Source: Rhizobium sp. J15 (lineage in GTDB: Bacteria; Pseudomonadota; Alphaproteobacteria; Rhizobiales; Rhizobiaceae). Taken from it: a stretch of DNA of 64,000 bases. Where the stretch lies: positions 248,001 to 312,000 of the forward strand of contig NZ_NWSX01000002.1 of the NCBI RefSeq assembly GCF_002531825.1, in the 5' to 3' direction. The notes below the pieces were generated by a model that worked only from the letters and a program-made list of their open reading frames with translations, did no database searches and was not told the DNA's origin. How positions within the stretch are numbered: position 1 is the stretch's first letter; every line of letters begins with the position of its first letter. Shown piece after piece: positions 34,217 through 44,800 of this stretch. Made by a program: the position numbers and the translations under genes.

Positions 34217-35155
34217 TCAATAATCCCAGAATACCGGCACCCAACGGAAGGCTTTGCCTTCGACCGCCACGCGGCCGACGGACGGGAAAGGCAGGTGGGT
34301 CGCCACCAGTTGTTCGCCGGTCGCCGCCAGCTCCCGCAAAAGTTCGAGGCGAACACGAGCAGCCTCCTCGGGATCGTGTTCGAAGCCGTTGTACCAGTCA
34401 GGATGCTCGAACCCGACCGCGAACACGGCGTCGCCGGCGAATGTCAGCCGGTCGCCGCCCGATGCCAGGCGAACCACGCTATGGCCGGGCGTGTGGCCGC
34501 CGGTGCGGCGGACGACCACGCCCGGCGCCACTTCGGACTGCTCGTCGAACAGCTTGAGATGGCTGCCGTATTCGCCGAGGAACCGCTTTGCCGTTGCCCG
34601 AAGCGCATCCGGAAAGCCGGGCGGCATGGAGACGTGGCTGAAATCGGGCGCCTCCCAGAACTTGGCCTCGGCGGCCGCCACGTGGATCCGGAGGTCGGGA
34701 CGCAGCCGGTCTTTCACCCCATCGACCAACAGGCCGCCGATGTGATCCATGTGCAGATGGGTCAGCACCACGTCGGTCACGGATGCCAGATCGATGCCGG
34801 CACCCTCCAACCGCTTGATCAGTTGTCCGGCGCGCGGCAAGTTCAGGTCCGGATCCAGCCCCAGCCCGGCGTCGATGAGGATGGTCTGAGTGCCGCTGCG
34901 CACGAGGACCACGTTCAGCGCCCAGTCGAAAGCGTCGCGCGGCAGGAACATATCGTCCAGCCAGACGGCGCGGTCGGCCGCATCGGCGTTGTGCCCCAGC
35001 ATCGCGGTCGGCAGCGGCAGCACGCCATCGCTGATGATCAGCACGTCGATCTCGCCGATCCGCACCGCGTAGCGCGACGGCACCAATTCTTCATGTTTCG
35101 GTCTGCCAGTCTCCTGCTGACCTGATGTACGAGGTCTTGCTTCTGCCTGCGACAT
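34217..35155 (-). CDS. Metallo-beta-lactamase-fold hydrolase
   Basis: A 312-residue MBL-fold hydrolase. The metal-binding HLHMDHIGG motif, downstream RTGGHTPGHSV and TFAGDAVF motifs, and a terminal His in ATHLPFPS give a full set of ligands. The N-terminus is longer than in AHL lactonases. Substrate unknown: quorum-signal lactone, glyoxalase-type or another ester are possible. CAGGAG precedes the ATG. Confidence 0.87.
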   Translation of the reverse strand: MSQAEARPRTSGQQETGRPKHEELVPSRYAVRIGEIDVLIISDGVLPLPTAMLGHNADAADRAVWLDDMFLPRDAFDWALNVVLVRSGTQTILIDAGLGLDPDLNLPRAGQLIKRLEGAGIDLASVTDVVLTHLHMDHIGGLLVDGVKDRLRPDLRIHVAAAEAKFWEAPDFSHVSMPPGFPDALRATAKRFLGEYGSHLKLFDEQSEVAPGVVVRRTGGHTPGHSVVRLASGGDRLTFAGDAVFAVGFEHPDWYNGFEHDPEEAARVRLELLRELAATGEQLVATHLPFPSVGRVAVEGKAFRWVPVFWDY

Positions 35156-35273
35156 GGTGCGCTCCTGTTTTGCGTGATCGAAAGGTGCCGGTTACGGCTC
35201 ACGTCGCGGACACTATGCCGAAGCGTGTTTGGCGGTCGATCAGGTCAAGGGAGAGGAAAGGCTACGCCTTAGG

Positions 35274-35287
35274 ATAGGCCAGCCTAT
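35274..35287. promoter_or_regulatory. Inverted repeat ATAGGC-CA-GCCTAT
   Basis: A 6-bp perfect inverted repeat with a 2-base centre between the metallo-hydrolase start (35155) and the end of the hydratase gene (35397). It could be an operator for the hydrolase, but no cognate regulator is nearby. Confidence 0.25.
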
Positions 35288-35396
35288 AGCTTCAGCGGGC
35301 CGCCGCGAAGGTTTGGCGGTGAAGAGGCTGGCGTAAAGAAGAAGAGGTTATCGCCCGCCGAACGATGCCTGTACTCAGTATTCAGAGGGTGCGGCG

Positions 35397-36449
35397 TCAG
35401 AGCGAAAGCGGCGGTTCGGCCGGTTTCAGGAAGCGCTCGACAATTGCCGGCTCGACGGCCTCGACTGACGCCGGCGACCATTTCGGATTGCGGTCCTTGT
35501 CGATGACGGCGGCGCGGATGCCTTCGAAGAAATCCGGATTGTGCAACATCTGCAGGCAGGCGCCGAGTTCGCGGCCGAGGCATTCGGCGAGCGAGGCGCT
35601 GCGGCGGCCGGCTCTCAGCAGATGCAAAGCGAGCTTCAGGCTGGTCGGCGAACGTGTCAGCAGCACACGGCGCGTCTCGGCGGCGAAGTCTCCCTCCTCC
35701 CGGGCGAGCGCCGCCAGAATCTCCTCGACGCTGTCGAAACCGAACGCACGGTCGATCACTGCCGCGTTCTGCCGCAGCCGGCTCTCACCCGGAGGCTCTG
35801 CGAAGGCCTGCAAGGCAGCATCGACATCGATCGACGAACTGCCGCGCGGCAGGGCGGACAGCGCATCGATCACCTCGCCGAGCCGCGACGACGCGATCTG
35901 AAGATCGGCAAGGCCCGCATGGATCGTGTCGGCCGCGCCGATATCGAGCCCGGTCAGGCCGAGCCATGTTCCAGCTTCGCCCGGAGCCTTCGGCAAGAGC
36001 CAGGTGGCGCCGATATCAGGAAGATAGCCGATGCCGGTTTCCGGCATGGCAAGGCGCGTGCGCTCGGTGACGACGCGGTGGCGGCCATGCGAGGACAGGC
36101 CGACGCCGCCGCCCATGGTGATCCCGTCCATCAGCGCGACATAGGGTTTCGGGTAGAGGGCGATCTGATGATTGAGACGGAATTCCTCACGCCAGAAGCT
36201 TCCGGCAAAGCCATCGCCGGCGCGGGCGCTCTCATGCAGGGCGCGAATATCGCCGCCGGCACAGAAGCCGCGTTCGCCCTCCCCCGTCACGACCACGCTC
36301 GCCACCTCGGCATCGCCGGCGAAGTTATCGAGGGCCTCGGCGATCGCCCGGATCATCGGCAGCGTCAGGCTGTTCAGCGCCCGCGGCCGGTTGAGCCGGA
36401 TGGTGCCGGCAGTACCCCGCCGCTCGATGATGACTTCGCCGTCCTGCAT
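35397..36449 (-). CDS. Enoyl-CoA hydratase/isomerase family, 3-hydroxyisobutyryl-CoA hydrolase-like
   Basis: A 350-residue crotonase-superfamily protein. Landmarks: LNRPRALNSLT, GERGFCAGGDIRAL (oxyanion loop), MDGITMGGGVGLSSHGRHRVV, and TRLAMPETGIGYLPDIGATWLL. The length and C-terminal domain match 3-hydroxyisobutyryl-CoA hydrolases of valine breakdown rather than simple enoyl-CoA hydratases. GGAGGTGGAG sits right before the ATG. A perfect 13-bp hairpin lies in its leader. Confidence 0.88.
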   Translation of the reverse strand: MQDGEVIIERRGTAGTIRLNRPRALNSLTLPMIRAIAEALDNFAGDAEVASVVVTGEGERGFCAGGDIRALHESARAGDGFAGSFWREEFRLNHQIALYPKPYVALMDGITMGGGVGLSSHGRHRVVTERTRLAMPETGIGYLPDIGATWLLPKAPGEAGTWLGLTGLDIGAADTIHAGLADLQIASSRLGEVIDALSALPRGSSSIDVDAALQAFAEPPGESRLRQNAAVIDRAFGFDSVEEILAALAREEGDFAAETRRVLLTRSPTSLKLALHLLRAGRRSASLAECLGRELGACLQMLHNPDFFEGIRAAVIDKDRNPKWSPASVEAVEPAIVERFLKPAEPPLSL

Positions 36450-36467
36450 GCTCCACCTCCACTGTTG

Positions 36468-36512
36468 GAGTCTTTCCTGGTCAGATTGAAGCATTCCACC
36501 CAGGAAAGACTC
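36468..36512 (-). promoter_or_regulatory. Perfect 13-bp hairpin in the leader of the hydratase gene
   Basis: GAGTCTTTCCTGG (36468–36480) and its exact complement (36500–36512) flank a 19-base loop. The structure lies 18 bases upstream of the hydratase ATG, just before its Shine–Dalgarno, and also downstream of the codirectional GGDEF/EAL gene. No T-tract follows, so it is not a typical terminator; a post-transcriptional or protein-binding element is plausible. Confidence 0.6.
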
Positions 36513-36573
36513 GAGAACATGAATAGACGACGATGGAGCATCGCTCCAGTCGATTTGCGAGGCGACGACCGGT

Positions 36574-38535
36574 TCAGGCGGAACGCGAATTGCGGGCGGA
36601 GGCCGCGCCGTCGCATTTGGCGGCAAATTCGATGGCGAGATCCAGCGGCAGCGGCCGCGAGAAATAATAGCCCTGCGCCAGGCGAACGCCGATCGCCTTC
36701 AGCCCCTCGGCGATCTCCTCGCTTTCGACGCCTTCGGCAACCGAGGCGATGCCGAGATTCTGGCAGAGATTGGCGACCGAGCGGGTAATGCTCATGCAGC
36801 GGGCGTCGCGATCGAAATTCATCACGAAACCCTTGTCGATCTTCAACTTGTCGAAGGCGAGACGATGAATATGGCTGAGGCTCGAGAAGCCGGTGCCGAA
36901 ATCATCGAGCGCGATCGAGATGCCGGCGGCGCGCAGCATCGAGATGACCCGGTCGGCGGTGTCGAAATCGGAAAGCAGCGCCGTTTCGGTGATTTCGAAT
37001 TCGATCCGTCTGGGATCGACGCCGGAGCGGGTGATCATCGCAAGCAGCGCCATCGAGGTCTCGTGGTCGCAGATATCGCGGGCCGAGAGGTTGAAGGATA
37101 ACCTCAGATGTCTCGGTATGATCGCCAGCGCTTCGAGCGCCTGGGCAAAGAGGATGCGGGTCATGCGGCCGATGACCGCCGTGCGCTCGGCGGCCGGAAT
37201 GAAGGCATCGGGGCTGATGCGGCCGAAGCGGGCGCTGTCCCAGCGGGCGAGCGCCTCGTAGCCGACGACGCGGCCGCTCTTCAAGTCGACGATCGGCTGA
37301 TAATCGAGCTTCAATTCCCGGACAAAGTCGCCCGCCTGCAATTCGAGTTCGATCAGGTAGCGCTGGGTCAGGATCTTCTCGTGATCGGCCGAGAAGAACT
37401 CGACGCCGCTGCTGCGTTTGCTCTTGACCTGATAGAGGGCGAAATCCGCCTTCTCGTAAAGGTCCTCGGCCGTGTAGCTGCCAGCATCGGGATAGACGAT
37501 GCCGCAGGAGCCGAACACACGCACCGAGCCGTCGGGGATTTCATAGGGATTGCGGACGGCGGCGCAGAGCGCCTGGCCGAGATCGGCAATCGCCTGCCGC
37601 GTCATCGCGCAGGGAAAGATGATGCCGAACTCATCGCCGCCGAGGCGGGAGACGAGGCCCTCATCGCCGACCAGCGCGGTGAAACGGCGGGCCGTCTCCT
37701 TGAGCACGAGATCGCCGGCAGCATGGCCGAAGACATCGTTGACGGGTTTGAAGCCGTCGAGATCGATAATGCCGATGACCGGCGGCGAGGCCGGATTCTC
37801 CTGCAGCCGCGTTTCCAGCGAGAGGAAGAAGCTGCGGCGGTTGGCAAGGCCGGTCAGCTGGTCCTGCAGGGCGTTGCGGCTGTTGACGAGGTTCAGCTCC
37901 TCGGCTTCCGCCCGCTTCTGCTTCAGCTCCTCGGTCAATTGCACGAGGCCGACGAAATTCTGGAAATAGCTGTTGATCACGCGGAGGAAGGGCGGGATCA
38001 GGAAGAGGCCGCTGACGGCGGTCGCCACGAAAACCGGATTGCCCGAAAACATGAAGGTCCCGACCATCGCCGAAAAGGTGATGACCGTGGTGATCGCCGC
38101 CGCCATCGGCAGGTGCATGAGGCAGAAGATGCAGGAGATGCCTGTGACAACGAGAAAATAGGCGATCTGGCCCTGCTGATAGGCATCGCCATACTGATAA
38201 AGCGCGATGGCCCAGCCGCCGAAAGCGGCGGCCAGCACGCAGGCGCCCGATATGGTGACCTTCATCAGCCTGTATGCCCGCTCGGCGGTCACGTTTTCCT
38301 TGCCCCGGACCTCCCACCAGCAGAGGCGGAAGACGCAGACGACGCTCAAGGCCACGGGAATGTAGAGCGAGAGCCACAGTGGCGCGGATCTGATATGGGT
38401 GATCGCCACCGCGAGGGCGTTGATGATCAGGAGAACGTAGAGAATGGGGATCTGCGACGCCAGAGCCTGGAACTGCGCCATCAGAAAGGTCGGATTGTCT
38501 CGTCGCAGCTGCAGCGCCGCCAGAAAGTTCTTCAT
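36574..38535 (-). CDS. Membrane-bound diguanylate cyclase/phosphodiesterase (GGDEF–EAL)
   Basis: A 653-residue c-di-GMP-turnover protein. N-terminal ~200 residues: about six hydrophobic helices (MASE-like). GGDEF motif at residues 299–303 (RLGGDEFG), so cyclase activity is likely intact; EAL motif at 427–429 (YEALARW) with downstream FEITETALL and ALDDFGTGFSSL, so the phosphodiesterase also looks intact. Dual-function or regulated behaviour cannot be resolved. The GTG-initiated extension to 38592 lacks a Shine–Dalgarno; the ATG at 38535 with GGAAAAG is preferred. Confidence 0.92.
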   Translation of the reverse strand: MKNFLAALQLRRDNPTFLMAQFQALASQIPILYVLLIINALAVAITHIRSAPLWLSLYIPVALSVVCVFRLCWWEVRGKENVTAERAYRLMKVTISGACVLAAAFGGWAIALYQYGDAYQQGQIAYFLVVTGISCIFCLMHLPMAAAITTVITFSAMVGTFMFSGNPVFVATAVSGLFLIPPFLRVINSYFQNFVGLVQLTEELKQKRAEAEELNLVNSRNALQDQLTGLANRRSFFLSLETRLQENPASPPVIGIIDLDGFKPVNDVFGHAAGDLVLKETARRFTALVGDEGLVSRLGGDEFGIIFPCAMTRQAIADLGQALCAAVRNPYEIPDGSVRVFGSCGIVYPDAGSYTAEDLYEKADFALYQVKSKRSSGVEFFSADHEKILTQRYLIELELQAGDFVRELKLDYQPIVDLKSGRVVGYEALARWDSARFGRISPDAFIPAAERTAVIGRMTRILFAQALEALAIIPRHLRLSFNLSARDICDHETSMALLAMITRSGVDPRRIEFEITETALLSDFDTADRVISMLRAAGISIALDDFGTGFSSLSHIHRLAFDKLKIDKGFVMNFDRDARCMSITRSVANLCQNLGIASVAEGVESEEIAEGLKAIGVRLAQGYYFSRPLPLDLAIEFAAKCDGAASARNSRSA

Positions 38536-38658
38536 GTTTTCTTTTCCGTCGGCAGAAGCCAGCCAGAGAAAGCTTGATGTTTCCTTATTCACTTAGCGTC
38601 ATGCGAACCCTGCAGGCACGGGGATGGTAAACAGGCTATTGCCGCCGGCGTGCGCTGC

Positions 38659-39693
38659 TCAGAAGGAAGCGGCGGCGAGCGCGCGGTGGATGCTGTGAAG
38701 GTCGTCGACGTTCTTGTTCGACAGGAACAGTTCCCAATCGAGCGAACTCTGGACGATGGTTTCCAGCGAATCGTAGCGGGGCTTCCAGTCGAGCACCTGC
38801 CTGGCGAGCGAAGCGTCCGCGACGACGCTTGCCGAATCCCCGGCCCGGCGCGGCGCCATGTGGATCTTGAAGGAATGACCGTGCAGACGCGTGACCATGT
38901 TCAGCACGTCGAGGACGGAATAGCCGCTGCCATAGCCGCAATTGGCGACAAGCGGACCCTTGTCCTTGCGCAGATGCTGCAGCGCTTTCAGATGCGCATC
39001 GGCAAGATCGGTGACGTGGATATAGTCGCGCACGCCGGTGCCGTCATGGGTGGGATAATCGATGCCGTAGACATGGACGCTGTCGCGCTTGCCGAGAGCC
39101 GCCTCACAGGCGACCTTGATCAGGTGCGTGGCGCCCGAGGTCGACTGGCCGGTGCGGTGTTGCGGGTCGGCGCCGGCGACATTGAAATAGCGAAGCGCGA
39201 CATAGTTGAAATCATAGGCCGCGGCGGCATCGCGCAGCATGAACTCGGTCATCAGCTTCGACTGGCCGTATGGATTTTCCGGGTTGAGGGACGCCGTTTC
39301 CTTCACCGGCAGATCGCTCTTCTGCTGACCGTAGACGGCCGCCGTCGAGGAGAAAACGAAATTGCGGATGCCGGCCTTGATCGCGGAGCTCAGAAGCGCG
39401 CGGGTCTTGCCGGAATTGTTGTCGTAATAGGAGAGCGGGTCGGCGACCGAGACCGGGACCACGGCGGAGCCGGCGAAATGGATGATCGACTCGATGTCGT
39501 TTTCGATGAAGATCTTCTTCAATATGTCGGGATCGGCGATATCGCCGAGATAGAAACGCGCCGCCGGCGCCACGGCCCAGCGGAAGCCGGTGGAAAGGCG
39601 GTCGAGCACGACCACGTCCTCGCCCGCGTCGATGAGCGCCCAAACCATGTGACTGCCGATATATCCGGCCCCGCCCGTCACCAAAACCGCCAT
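38659..39693 (-). CDS. galE: UDP-glucose 4-epimerase
   Basis: A 344-residue extended SDR: N-terminal VTGGAGYIGS, then SSTAAVYG and the catalytic YxxxK in NPYGQSK. It interconverts UDP-glucose and UDP-galactose for polysaccharide and LPS synthesis; rhizobial ExoB has the same activity. The ATG at 39693 gives the usual start (AVLVTGG); an ATG three codons earlier is possible. Confidence 0.93.
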   Translation of the reverse strand: MAVLVTGGAGYIGSHMVWALIDAGEDVVVLDRLSTGFRWAVAPAARFYLGDIADPDILKKIFIENDIESIIHFAGSAVVPVSVADPLSYYDNNSGKTRALLSSAIKAGIRNFVFSSTAAVYGQQKSDLPVKETASLNPENPYGQSKLMTEFMLRDAAAAYDFNYVALRYFNVAGADPQHRTGQSTSGATHLIKVACEAALGKRDSVHVYGIDYPTHDGTGVRDYIHVTDLADAHLKALQHLRKDKGPLVANCGYGSGYSVLDVLNMVTRLHGHSFKIHMAPRRAGDSASVVADASLARQVLDWKPRYDSLETIVQSSLDWELFLSNKNVDDLHSIHRALAAASF

Positions 39694-39889
39694 GTCCCGC
39701 ATCCCTGCTTTCGTTTTATAGGCAGGGGCATCAGGCGCCGGTTTTTCTTTCCAATCTTCTTATCGGAGCGCCGTTTGGCAGGCTTTGAACCGGTATGTTT
39801 GGAGTCGTGGTTAGGGGCCGATTTCAAGCTTTGCTAGAGTTTTATCGATCCGGCGATTCCGGCACAAAATTGGCCGGACCACCGATATT

Positions 39890-41056
39890 TCAGAGTTTGG
39901 CGATATAGGTGCAGAGGCGCTCTGCCGCGACCGCCACCTGGGCCGGATCACGCAGGAAACAGGCACGCAGGAAGAGTTCGCCGCCGCGGCCGAATGCGGC
40001 CCCGGGAGCAAGGCCGACGCCCGTCTTATCGACGATGTCGATTGCGGCCTTGCGGCTATCAGTGACGCCGTCGATCTTCAGGAAGGCATAGAGCGCGCCG
40101 TCCGGCTTCAGCGTGTCGACGCGGTTGGTGGCAACAAGCGCATCGCAGAGAATATCGCGGGAACGGGCCGCCTTGGCGATATTGGCGCGCACGAAATCAT
40201 CGCCTTGATCGAGTGCTACGACGGCGCCCTTCTGCATGAACTGCGCGACACCCGACGTCGAATACTGGATGAGGTTTTCGAGCACCTGTCCCATCTCGGG
40301 CGGTGCAACGATCCAGCCCACGCGCCAGCCGGTCATCGACCAGTTCTTCGAGAAGGAATTGACGAAGATGATCTTGTCGTCCGGCTCCATCACGTCGAGG
40401 AAGGAGGGCGCGCGGCCGCCGGCAAAGTAATAAAGCGCGTAGATTTCATCCGCCATGATCCAGAGGTCATGTTTGCGGGCAAGCGCCAGAATCTGGCCGA
40501 GATCCTCCCGCGTCGCCGTCCAGCCGGTCGGGTTCGACGGCGTGTTGATGAAGATGCCCCTGGTCTTTTGCGTGATCGCGGCTTCGATGCGATTGAGATC
40601 AATCGCCCATTTGCCGTTTTGGAACTGCAGCTCGACGCCCGCGGAACGCGCCCCCGCTATTTCGAGGGCAGCGGCGATGTTCGGCCAGGCGGGCGTGAGG
40701 TAGACGAATTCGTCACCCGGCGAGGTCAGCGACTGCACCGCGAGCTGGATCGCCTGCATGCCGGAGCCGGTGACATAGAAATGCTCGACCGGCAGCCGGA
40801 CGGAAAAGTGCCTGTGGTAATAATCCGAGAGCGCCTGGCGGAGTTCCGGAATGCCGCGCTGCCAGGTGTAGAAGGTCTCGCCGGCGGCAAGCGCCTCCGC
40901 CGCCGCCCTGCTGATGAAATCGGGTGTCGGCAGATCGCCCTCCCCCACCCAGAGCGGCAACAGGCCTTCGCGGCCGCGGGCATAGTTGACGACTTCGACG
41001 ATCCCGCTTTCGGGCGCCGCTGTGGCGCGCGGGCTGAGGCTGCTTAAGATCGACAT
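39890..41056 (-). CDS. PLP-dependent aminotransferase (class I/II)
   Basis: A 388-residue fold-type I aminotransferase: the substrate-side PLWVGEGDLPTPDF, NTPSNPTGW, MADEIYALYYF, and the PLP-lysine in SFSKNWSMTGWRVGW, with Arg in FLRACF for carboxylate binding. Closest by pattern to aspartate/alanine-type aminotransferases; the actual substrate is unknown. Monocistronic as far as I can see. Confidence 0.9.
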   Translation of the reverse strand: MSILSSLSPRATAAPESGIVEVVNYARGREGLLPLWVGEGDLPTPDFISRAAAEALAAGETFYTWQRGIPELRQALSDYYHRHFSVRLPVEHFYVTGSGMQAIQLAVQSLTSPGDEFVYLTPAWPNIAAALEIAGARSAGVELQFQNGKWAIDLNRIEAAITQKTRGIFINTPSNPTGWTATREDLGQILALARKHDLWIMADEIYALYYFAGGRAPSFLDVMEPDDKIIFVNSFSKNWSMTGWRVGWIVAPPEMGQVLENLIQYSTSGVAQFMQKGAVVALDQGDDFVRANIAKAARSRDILCDALVATNRVDTLKPDGALYAFLKIDGVTDSRKAAIDIVDKTGVGLAPGAAFGRGGELFLRACFLRDPAQVAVAAERLCTYIAKL

Positions 41057-41178
41057 GCATATCTCCGGTTTTTGTCTTCATAAGAGATTTGCGACGGCAA
41101 ATCCCATGATATCCAGTGATGGCACATCGATTTTCGTGATGAATGAGCCCGGCCGTAACGAACAGGCTCCAGCCCGGA

Positions 41179-41616
41179 TCAAGCCGTCGGGCGCTTGGCA
41201 AGAAGATCGCGGATTTCCGTGAGGAGCTGAACGTCTGCGGGCGGCGGGGGCAGCTCTTCCGGCGCAGCCTTTTCCTGGCGCTCGACCTGGGCGCGCAGGA
41301 TGTTCACAGCCTTGACCATCAGGAAGATGATCCAGGCAAGAATCAGGAAATTGATGAGAACGGTGAAGAAGCTGCCATAGGCAAAGACCGCTCCCTGCGC
41401 ACGGGCCGCGGCAAGTGTCGGCGCGTTGACGGCCGAGGAGAGCGGCAGGAAGTAATTCGAAAAATCGAAGCCGCCGAAAATGGCGCCAACGATCGGCATG
41501 ATGAGGTCGTCGACCAGAGATTTGACGATGCCGCCGAAGGCGCCGCCGATGATGACGCCGACTGCAAGATCCATGACATTGCCGCGGGCGATAAAGGCCT
41601 TGAATTCGTTGAGCAT
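41179..41616 (-). CDS. mscL: Large-conductance mechanosensitive channel MscL
   Basis: A 145-residue protein: [27 protein letters not shown] (first helix), a periplasmic loop, a second helix ([23 protein letters not shown]) and a C-terminal helical bundle ([12 protein letters not shown]), the full MscL layout. It releases solutes on hypo-osmotic shock. GGAGAC precedes the ATG at 41616; the frame extends upstream without family support. Confidence 0.95.
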   Translation of the reverse strand: MLNEFKAFIARGNVMDLAVGVIIGGAFGGIVKSLVDDLIMPIVGAIFGGFDFSNYFLPLSSAVNAPTLAAARAQGAVFAYGSFFTVLINFLILAWIIFLMVKAVNILRAQVERQEKAAPEELPPPPADVQLLTEIRDLLAKRPTA

Positions 41617-41837
41617 CGGATCTGTCTCCCTTCGATCCAGTTCAGAGAGTATGCGAAGGATTTCATTAGCTACATCTTCACTGCAATTAATCAATCGACA
41701 ATCGCAATTAATTGGCGATGCGCCTCGCCGCCTTTGACTTAAGGCCTAGACGGGCAGGAATTTCCAACGCCCCTGAAATGACTTAAGCTGATCGATGTTG
41801 CGGGAGGTCCCGGCGGCCTCCCGCCGGCGGAGGGTCA

Positions 41838-44800
41838 ATGCTTCCAGGCTGGGTCATATTCGCGTCTGCCTTCGGCTATCTGCTCCTGCTTTTCGCCGTG
41901 GCGAGCTATGGCGACCGCAAGAACCGCGGCCCCGGCGCACTGGAAGGCGGATGGCCGGTGGTCTATGCGCTGAGCCTGGCGATCTACTGCACCTCCTGGA
42001 CCTATTTCGGCAGCGTCGGCCTTGCCGCGCAGCGCGGCCTGGAATTTGCCGGCATCTATATCGGCCCCATCCTCGTCTTTACCTTCGGCATGCCGCTGCT
42101 TCGCCGCATCATCGAGCTCGCCAAGGCAGAAAAACTCACCTCGGTCGCGGATTTCGTCGCCGCGCGCTATGGCAAGAACCCGACGGTCGCGACGATCGTC
42201 GCGCTGATTTCGCTGATCGGAACCATTCCCTATATCGCGCTGCAGCTGAAGGCGATCTCGAGCACCGTCAGCGCCATGGTCAACCCGTCCGATTACGGCA
42301 TCGGCAGCGGCAATCTCTATTTCCTCGACCTGCCGCTCGTCGCGACACTGGTGCTCGCCTGTTTCGCGATCATGTTCGGCACACGGCATACGGATGCGAC
42401 GGAGCACCAGGACGGCCTCATCCTCGCCGTCTCGATGGAATCCGTGGTCAAGCTTGTCGCCTTCCTGACGGCCGGCGTCTGCGTCATCTGGTTTCTGTTC
42501 GACGGCCCTGCCGATCTCTGGCGCAAGACCGTTGAAAACGACCTGGTCATGTCGGCGCTCGCTTACCATACGCCGATCAGCCGCTGGATCACGCTGATCA
42601 TCCTGTCGGCCTTCGCGATCATCATGCTGCCGCGGCAATTCCACGTCACCGTCGTCGAAAACCGCACGCCGAAACAGCTGAAACTCGCGGGTTTCCTCTT
42701 CCCCACTTATCTGATCGCCATCAATCTCTTCGTGCTGCCGGTGGCGATCGGCGGGCTCCTGACCTTCGGTGGCGCGGGCAACGCCGATTTCTACATGCTA
42801 TCGCTGCCATTGGCCGGCCAGATGCCTTTGGTAACGCTGATCACCTTCATCGGCGGCTTCTCCGCCGCGACCGCCATGGTCATCGTCGATTCCGTCGCGC
42901 TGTCGATCATGGTGTCGAACGACATCATCATGCCGATCTTCCTGAGGCGTAAACTCGCCGGGCGCGCCAGCCAGCGCGACGATTTCGCCAAGACCCTGCT
43001 CAACATCCGCCGCAGCGCCATCTTCGCCGTGCTGCTGTTCGGCTATGCCTACTACCGCTCGACCGACAGCACCGCCGGGCTGGCCTCGATCGGCCTGCTC
43101 TCCTTTGCCGCGATCGCGCAGATCGCGCCGGCGCTGTTCGGCGGCCTGATCTGGCGGCGGGCGAATGCGCGCGGCGCCATCCTCGGGCTGACCTCCGGCT
43201 TCGTGATCTGGATCTACCTGCTGTTCCTGCCCTCGCTCGGCGGGCCCGACTATTCGCATGTGGCAAGCGCCGTGCTCGGCTTCATCTTCCCCGGCTCGAC
43301 GCTTTTTACCGCCGCCGACGCAGACCCGCTCGTCAATGCGACCGTCATGAGCCTGCTCGTCAATACCGCCTTCTTCATCATTGGCTCGCTCACCCGCAAC
43401 GCCAGGCCGCTGGAGCGCATTCAGGCCGGCATCTTCGTCAAACGGCACTCACGCTCGCAATTCGCCACACGCGGCTGGAAGACCCGCATCAGCGTCGGCG
43501 ATCTGAAAGCCGCGATCTCGCGCTATCTCGGCGAGGAGCGCATGCAGCGCTCGTTCGCCACCTACGAACAAAACTCCGGCCGCAAGCTGGAGGACGAACA
43601 GCCGGCGGATATGGCGCTCATTCATTTCAGCGAGCAGCTGCTCGGCAGCGCTATCGGTTCGTCCTCAGCCCGGCTGGTGCTGTCGTTGATCCTGCAGAAG
43701 ACCGAGGACGCCTCTTCCGACACTGCCTGGCTGCTCGACCAGGCGAGCGAGGCACTGCAATATAACCAGGACATGCTGCAGACCGCCCTTTCGCAGATGG
43801 ACCAGGGCATCGCCGTCTTCGACAGTTCCAACCGGCTGACGATCTGGAACCGCCGCTTCCGGCAATTGCTTGATCTGCCGGAAAATGCCGGCCAGGTCGG
43901 CTTTCCGCTCTCCGATATCGTCAAGATGCTCAGCGAGCGCGGCGACATTGCGCCCGGCGATCTCAGCCAGACGGTGCGGCATTTCCTGACGCTCGACAAA
44001 CCCTTCTCGCTGGTGCTCGGCGGCGGCGAGCGGATCATCGAAGTGCGTTCCAACGCCATGCCTGACAAGGGCATCGTCGCGACCTTTACCGACATCACCC
44101 AGCGCGTGAACGCCGATCAGGCGCTGAAACAGGCGAACGAGACGCTGGAGCAGCGGGTCGCCGAACGTACCGCCGAGCTTACCCGCGTCAACCGCGAACT
44201 CGCCGAAGCGCGGGCCGCCGCCGACGAGGCGAACATCGGCAAGACACGTTTCTTCGCCGCCGCCGGCCACGACATCCTGCAGCCGCTCAATGCCGCCAGG
44301 CTCTATTCCTCGGCACTCGTCGAGCGCATGGCGCAATCCGACAACAGCCCGATCGTGCGCAACATCGATTCCGCGCTGGAATCGGTCGAGACCATCCTCG
44401 GCGCGGTGCTCGATATTTCGAGGCTCGATACCGGCGCGATGCGGCCGCGGCTTGCCTCCGTCGCTCTTTCCGATCTGCTGGAGCGCATCGAGACCGATTT
44501 TGCGCCGATCGCCCGCGAGAAGCGGCTAAAGCTGGTGGTCATGCCGACATCGCTGCGCGTCCGCTCCGACCCGAACCTGCTGCGCCGGCTGGTGCAGAAC
44601 CTCGTTTCCAACGCCATCAAATATACGGTCACCGGCAAGGTGCTGGTCGGGGCGCGGCGGCGCGGCAGCCAGGTGATCATCCAGGTGATCGATTCCGGCA
44701 TCGGCATTCCGCCGTCGAAGTTCCGCACGGTGTTCAAGGAATTCGCGCGCCTCGACGAAGGCGCCAAGACCGCCTCCGGCCTCGGGCTCGGCCTTTCGAT

